In this document: positions 58,471-64,000 of the stretch, piece by piece
How the letters are laid out: each line of letters begins with the position of its first letter
How positions within the stretch are numbered: the stretch's first letter is position 1
Assembly (NCBI RefSeq): GCF_016808335.1
Contig: NC_053139.1
Location: forward strand, 40,234,464 to 40,298,463
Reading direction: 5' to 3'
Length of the DNA stretch: 64,000 bases
Source: Panicum virgatum
Lineage: Eukaryota > Streptophyta > Magnoliopsida > Poales > Poaceae
Made by a program: the position numbers and the translations under genes
Notes under the pieces: generated by a model
Database searches by the model: none
The model's input: only the letters and a program-made list of their open reading frames with translations
What the model was told of the DNA's origin: nothing

Positions 58471-61042
58471 GACGATGCCCTCCGGCTCCGTGGCGTCTTA
58501 AATATAGGGCCGATGACGTCATGTTGTTTATTACTCCGTGATGATGATGCCACGGGACGGGACAAAATTTCCAATAAACTTCCGTCAGCTGCCATGGCAA
58601 TAAAGAGCCGTTTGGAAATGAAATTCGGATGGAGCGTTCCGCATTTCGGAGCAACATACACATGCCTGCCGCACGTGACGCTTAGTTATGCGAAGACGCG
58701 TGCGTGGCTGACGACGCTCCTCGAGGTAAGGTGCACAGGCAGCGGCCGAGGCGCGTCTCTCGTACAAAGCCGTGTCCCCGGTCAAGCGGTCTGTTCGGCT
58801 GATACAGGAATATTATTTGGCTGGTAGAATAAATAGTATTATGTGAGAGGGTATAAGCCGAGACAAGTCGAAATTGGATCAGCCGAACAACCCCAAGGTC
58901 AACGTGCCCTCCCAAACAAATCTTGTTCATTTCTTGTTTAGTTTCCGAAATTTTTTAGATTCTAATACTGTACTATAGCACTTTCGTTATTATTTGGTAA
59001 TTAATATTTAATCATAGACTAATCATGTTTAAAAGATTTATCTCGTCGTTTACAGTTAAACTGTGTAATAAATTATTTTTTCAATTGCATTTAATGCTCC
59101 AATTACATTTAATGCTCTATACATATGTCCGACGATTCAATGTGATGGGTATTATAGGAAAGTTTTTTTTAGAACTATAAACATTGTGATCCGCTTCCTT
59201 TAATCAACGGCCCACCTCGAGAGGGGAAGAGGCTAAATGAAGTTTGGCAAACTCAAGCAGCGGCCAACTGCATGCGATGCGTGCACGTCTGCGGAGGATG
59301 GCAACGACGCTCAAGTTGCCTAGCATGTTCGTCGTCGTCGTCCCTGCCGTAGTGCCGTTGCGGTGCTTAATTAATGGACTTGGACGGCGAGGAGGAACCG
59401 TGTGGTGCCCTCGGACAGACCGGGATCGGATTCGTCTCGTAGAATGATGGAAGATTGGACTCGCACGCGCCATGGTAGTTGTGTCTTGTGTGGTGTTGCA
59501 TCAAGTCCTTTGAAACCAACCGCGGGAACCAACGGTCATGCGCCCGACCGAGTAGTAGCGCACGTGCGAGCGACGACGCCATCTTTTTCTCTTCTGTTCA
59601 AATTGCTCCTTTTTTTGAGAGAGAGAGAGAACTCTCCTGCACAGCCCACTCCCCCAATCACCTTGAACTGGGCCCCTAGCCCACCACTATGTGGAGGTGG
59701 AGCTCAGGCCTATCCAAGATTATTGGGCCACCACAGCCAGCTGCCGGCCCCTCGCGTCTCCGAAAAGGCTGGGCCCGTCTAGGCTGGGCCCTCACGTGGA
59801 GTACACATGGGCCGGGATCCCACCTCCCTCCCCTCTCTCCCGAGGGCGCCAGCAGATTGCTGCTGATTGCACTGTCAAAGTTTCAGTTGTTTGTCATGTG
59901 TATTATCGTCTTGTAAAATTATGATGATAAAAATTATGATGTTTTTCTAACATGTGTTGTTATCTGTACTATAATCTTGTAAAATTTCAACTTAAAACTC
60001 CATCTATGTATGGAGAAATGAAAAAGACATTGTATTAGAGAGTAATTAGAATCAAAGGGCATAGTTTGGAGGATAAAATGAATTAAACGATAGTTTAGAA
60101 AATTATCCAGACTTTTACTAGAGTTGAGGGGAGTAATTTAGATTTTTTTCAAAAAAAAAAAAAGCATGGCGCCGTTAGAGAGCAACCCTAATGGATCCCA
60201 CGAAAACTGTCGCATGATCCACTTCCTCGTGACCTCCATCTTCGTGCCGGCGGGGCCTGGGGTGCTCGCCAAGAAGAGGAAAGTTGCCAAAATCAACACC
60301 ATCTGGACCATCACATGCTTCACCGTGACCGTACAAAACAAAAAAAACAAATGATCTAAAGTTACGATAGAGAGAAAAAAATACTGTCACAAGCACATGG
60401 CTGCAAGGAACCTCCCACGCCAGGAAGGCTGAACATGCACAGCATCAAGCTGGGAGCGTGTGCAGTTAGACTCACTACTGTAAAATGGGATCACATTGAT
60501 TGCCAAGCGTACAGTTTGTTTCAGGAAAAAAAAACGTGTCCTCTAGAAACAAGGAAAATTTGCCTAAAACCACCGAGTGGCCTCTTGAATAATTGCAGAG
60601 ACAACCTCTTAGGCTTATATCAGTATATGGGCACCACTACACAGAATGCAATGTTACAGTTGCCAAAAGAAATAGATTGGCACACAATCCAAAAAAGGGC
60701 GATGATGCTATATTCTATCTTGTATCGACCAGACCGATATAGTATAACTTAATTCAATAGCCATTACAACAGGATCACATGAAACTGAGTTGGCCTGGTA
60801 GTGCTCTGTCAAACGATATTTACAGTCAGCCAAGACTACCACAGGAAAGTGAGATACCTTCAGTATTACTGTCGCCAATCATTTTAGCTTTCTCCCAGGC
60901 TTTGTTGTACAACGGTCTTTACTCATCCCTATCACTAGCACACAAACTCACTCTACAACCCAAAGACAAACCACAAGCAGAAGCAGCAGGCCAACGGGGT
61001 GAAGGTTATACCAGGGTTATGCTCTGTTTATCGAAAGCCTGC
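58471..61042. other. Intergenic between the C2 and SUD1-like genes
   Basis: No supported gene. It contains a MITE (about 58925-59183), a GA microsatellite (about 59618-59632) and the presumed 3' UTR of the SUD1-like gene near 60440-61042. Confidence 0.5.
58925..59183. mobile_element. MITE, diverged relative of the TTTAGTT family
   Basis: Contains TTGTTTAGTTTCC at the left, then the module order also seen in the 26545 and 44721 elements (GACTAATCATG..., AAAAGATTTATCTCGTCG..., AAACTGTGTAATAA..., CATTTAATGCTC). The right end (tttttttagaactataaac) is degraded, so the boundaries are approximate. Confidence 0.5.
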
Positions 61043-64000
61043 TTAAAATGCCAGCCTGGCTTGTTGGTTTGCGCGCACATTATTGCGCCTCAGCCTCAGC
61101 CCCACTTCCTCTTCTTGATCTTGCAGGACTAGTGCCCTGTCCTGGTCATCTGACCCAATAGTTGCTCCTGATTCGCTTGGTTCAGGTGTGTCCTCACCAA
61201 AGTTGTGCAGCTTCCGGCCAATCAGATAGCGGTCATCCCTGATGGAGTTGTGGAGGTTGGTGAACCAGACATGGAATCTCTTTCCACAAAAGAAGAGGGC
61301 GCTGAAGATCAGGCAGCCTAGCCAGGCAAAGCGGTACACTGCTGAGTTCACGATGAGAGGGTAGCCAAGCACCGGGAAGATGCCTCTTGCAAGGACATAT
61401 GGGACACAGAGAGCAGTAAGGAGCTTGGTGACAATCGGCATTATAATTTCATGGAGGACCCACAGACCCCTTAAGCGGGAGAAGCCATCGTCTCTAACTC
61501 TCTCAAACTTTGACCTCCAACTTTCATCAACCAAAGGTGCCATTTGATCCAACATAACCTGGAAATAGTCTCAAAGTAGGTTAATTAACTCAAAACCTCT
61601 TCTAGTACAAAGCAAGGTTGATAAACAACTGGAAAACAAAAGGCAGGGGGGCAAGAATCAGAGTCATCTATAATCTTACCAGTCTAGTCCATATTTTCAA
61701 GAATATTAACCCAAGCGCCCAATCCTGGTATAATAGGAAGACAGGGCTCTCATCGATAGGCACCCTCATTGGTACAATGACCAGTAGCTCAAAAAGGAGT
61801 CCAATCAACACAGGAATGACAAAGATCTGGAAGAAAGAAGAAATGCTACTAGTTAGATCTGTAACACAAAAGGTACTCAGGAAACTCCTCTTCGGACAGA
61901 GATGCCACAAATTTAAAAGGTGGATAGTAGAAACTTGAAACAGCACAGTTAAGTCCAGAAGATTACCCATATTGACAAGAGAACAGAGCTCTTCAAAACA
62001 ATAGAGCACCACTTGCAGATCTGTTGTACCAGGATTCCTAGTTGCCTCGATCTGATATAATCAATTGCATATCTGGTTCCAGCTGCTGCGCTCCAGAGAA
62101 TATAGCACCCAATGCTAAAGGAGAAGAGATCTAGACAAGAGTGCCCAAGGGTGTCAGCAAATGTGTTACACAATTTATCTCGTTATTCATAAACATGAGA
62201 AGCTACATAACATCAATTCAGAAAATAGAATCACAAGTAAATCACCGTTGCACTTGATGCCATGTGTGATTGGCAGGCGGGGAACAGCCTCAAAAACGAG
62301 ACGGCCAAGCGAGATAGGAATAACAATCATTCCAGCATTGAATATTAGTAGTGTCATCCATGCCAGTACAAGCAAGAGCACAATCCGAAGCACAAAGCCG
62401 TACCTTCAAAAATGGGGGGGGGGGGGGATAAGATAACTAAACCATAGTTTATGTTGATTTATTCAGAAAAATATATTTAGAACCTCATACACTCAACTTT
62501 CTCGAGTATTTGTTATATAAATTGCTATAAATAACTCAATTATGTCAATAATCTATTTGCCAAATTATAATTCAGAAAACATGTGCAGATAACTGAGCCA
62601 CAGTTGTATTCAGTTTTTTCTATACAAACTCAGTTATGTTCAAAGCTTTTTAGTTCTTTTGATAATGTAATATGTGTAGGATTGCATAACGTATGGGGGA
62701 AAGACCATGCTACTTATTCTTTACACAAAACTAGAGATTATAAAAATACTTACTCCGAGTCTCCCTGATCATCTACATCAGGTTCTTCAGCGACATCATT
62801 GACTTCATTTGCATTTCCCCTGCCATTATCTTCAGCAGCAACATGTTGTATCATGCGTTGTTCAATCTGTGGGGCAATCATTTCCCGCCCACCATGGCCC
62901 CTATCTCTTCTTTCTGCCCTGCCATTCCAATTTTCCTGCCCACCGTTTTCTTCAGGTTTTGGCAGTAAGAAATCAGTTAATCCAAGCGCCCAACCAACCG
63001 TAGCAAACCAATGGTGCAAAAGAGATTTAATAGTTGCACGAGGCTTGAAGTGCTCAATTGCGAATGGGATGCATATTTGGAACAGAAGGACATCAACTGG
63101 AATCTCAGTGAATGGGTCAAATATCCTGCAATTCCAGAGGCAAACAAGACTTAGACTTGAAATTCCAAGTGACAAAAAAAAACCCAGAAAATATGTTGGG
63201 TAAGCTAACTCACGTGATGTCCAGAGGAAAAATTGAAGGTGCTACTCGCATGGCCAGTTTTACAGGTAAGAAGACCAACATCACAATCAAGCTTCCATAC
63301 ACGGCAACAGACAAAAGAACCCGTCGAGCATGTTTATGCACAGGATCGTCAATCAAGTCCCTAAATGGATTGTAATTTGGATCAGCAGGATCCCGCAGAA
63401 AATAAAGAACTCCATTGCGCAGTACCTAACACAAAAAGGTAAAAAGAATGTCAGACAAATGGGATATAGGATATAGGAGAATTTAAATGTCTGAGTGCAG
63501 TTGCTGGAGATATTAAGTGGACTGAGCAATACCCCTCGAAGAAGACTGACAAATATGCTTATTTGGAGCATATACACAATCCCAACTAGCCAATGGATAG
63601 AAGAGCTCGCCAAGGGTGACATTGTAAAGAACTCAACTCTCTGAGCAATTGTTGTGCCCAGCATCTTTAGAGTGCAGACATCAAGCCACCAACCACACAT
63701 AAGAGGAAAGACACCGAGCTCAATCACCAGAAGGAATGCAACTTTGACCATCGTCATGAGATGCTTCATTCCAGCAAAGAACTGCCTGCACAGAGATGGA
63801 ATGGCCTCTAATATAGTAGCTATACCATATAGTCTTCCAATGGTAAAACGTTCTCCCCTAGCATATCGAAGTAAAGCCAGTGATCCGATGTACAAAAATA
63901 CAAGGCAGAAGATGAACATGTATCCAACAGCAAGAGTTGTCAGATCGGAAAGATAAGATGAGCCAATGGTTGTTCCTTTTATCAGACTGCTCTTTCCAGT
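61043..64000 (-). CDS. SUD1: SUD1/DOA10 (MARCH6-like) ER membrane E3 ubiquitin ligase, C-terminal 678 aa (partial)
   Basis: The last seven exons are on the minus strand: 64000-63533 (open at the window edge), 63425-63214, 63125-62754, 62403-62246, 62130-61967, 61826-61680 and 61558-61043. They give 2037 nt in frame with GT-AG borders. The protein is a series of membrane spans with conserved blocks: NGVLYFLRDPADPNYNPFRD, DDPVHKHARRVLLS, DPFTEIPVDVLLFQICIPFA, LPITHGIKCND, LLFELLVIVPMRVPIDESPV, QDWALGLIFLKIWTRLV, FSRLRGLWVLHEI and FTNLHNSIRDDRYLIGRKLH. These match plant SUD1 (At4g34100). The family's N-terminal RING-CH domain would lie beyond the right edge. SUD1/DOA10 ligases act in ER-associated degradation and, in plants, in cuticular wax and sterol (HMGR) regulation. 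The C terminus is polar and acidic/basic, as in homologues. Confidence 0.93.

Overview
The window is nuclear DNA of a flowering plant, almost certainly a grass (Poaceae). The evidence is GC-rich 5' exons that grade into AT-rich 3' exons, short GT-AG introns, several grass-type MITE families, tRNA-derived SINEs, and Ty1/copia and Ty3/gypsy LTR elements. I cannot name the species from sequence alone. All exon structures were read by hand from splice sites, reading-frame continuity and recalled plant homologues.

Left arm (1-24.7 kb), gene-rich. It opens with the 3' end and LTR of a Ty3/gypsy element that stops 187 bp before the ATG of a 2015-aa CCCH zinc-finger gene (nine exons). TIC21/PIC1, a chloroplast inner-envelope protein, follows on the minus strand (four exons, convergent with the CCCH gene). 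Next is a plastid-targeted YjbQ/UPF0047-family gene (plus strand, seven exons). TIC21 and the YjbQ gene are divergent, and a SINE and a MITE lie between their start codons. After a noncoding stretch with a LINE tail and a 101-bp tandem duplication comes a glycerophosphodiester phosphodiesterase-like (SHV3/GDPDL) gene. It is dead: it has three in-frame stops, and a young 2.1-kb non-autonomous LTR element with a clean TTGAA target duplication splits one exon.

Middle (24.7-49.5 kb), mostly transposon-derived. Two MITEs sit side by side sharing a TAA target duplication. A SINE with a perfect 15-bp target duplication follows, then one intact two-exon LRR receptor-like (pseudo)kinase gene on the minus strand (At4g34220-like). 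Beyond it lies about 1.6 kb of AT-rich degenerate repeats, then a full-length but decayed Ty1/copia element (493/488-bp LTRs, CATGT target duplication) inserted inside an older SINE. The remainder, to 49.5 kb, holds a near-perfect 407-bp hairpin element, another MITE and no gene I can support with confidence.

Right arm (49.5-64 kb). A 2.8-kb gypsy-type solo LTR precedes three minus-strand loci. These are a truncated F-box-associated-domain gene, a seven-exon C2-domain/proline-rich SRC2-like gene (267 aa), and the last seven exons of a SUD1/DOA10-type membrane E3 ubiquitin ligase that runs off the right edge.

The genes are ordinary, independent housekeeping or signalling genes and do not form a pathway or cluster. 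The most noteworthy content is the transposon archaeology: nested insertions with readable target duplications, promoter-proximal elements, a disrupted GDPDL gene, and repeat blocks and ORFs that I could not assign.
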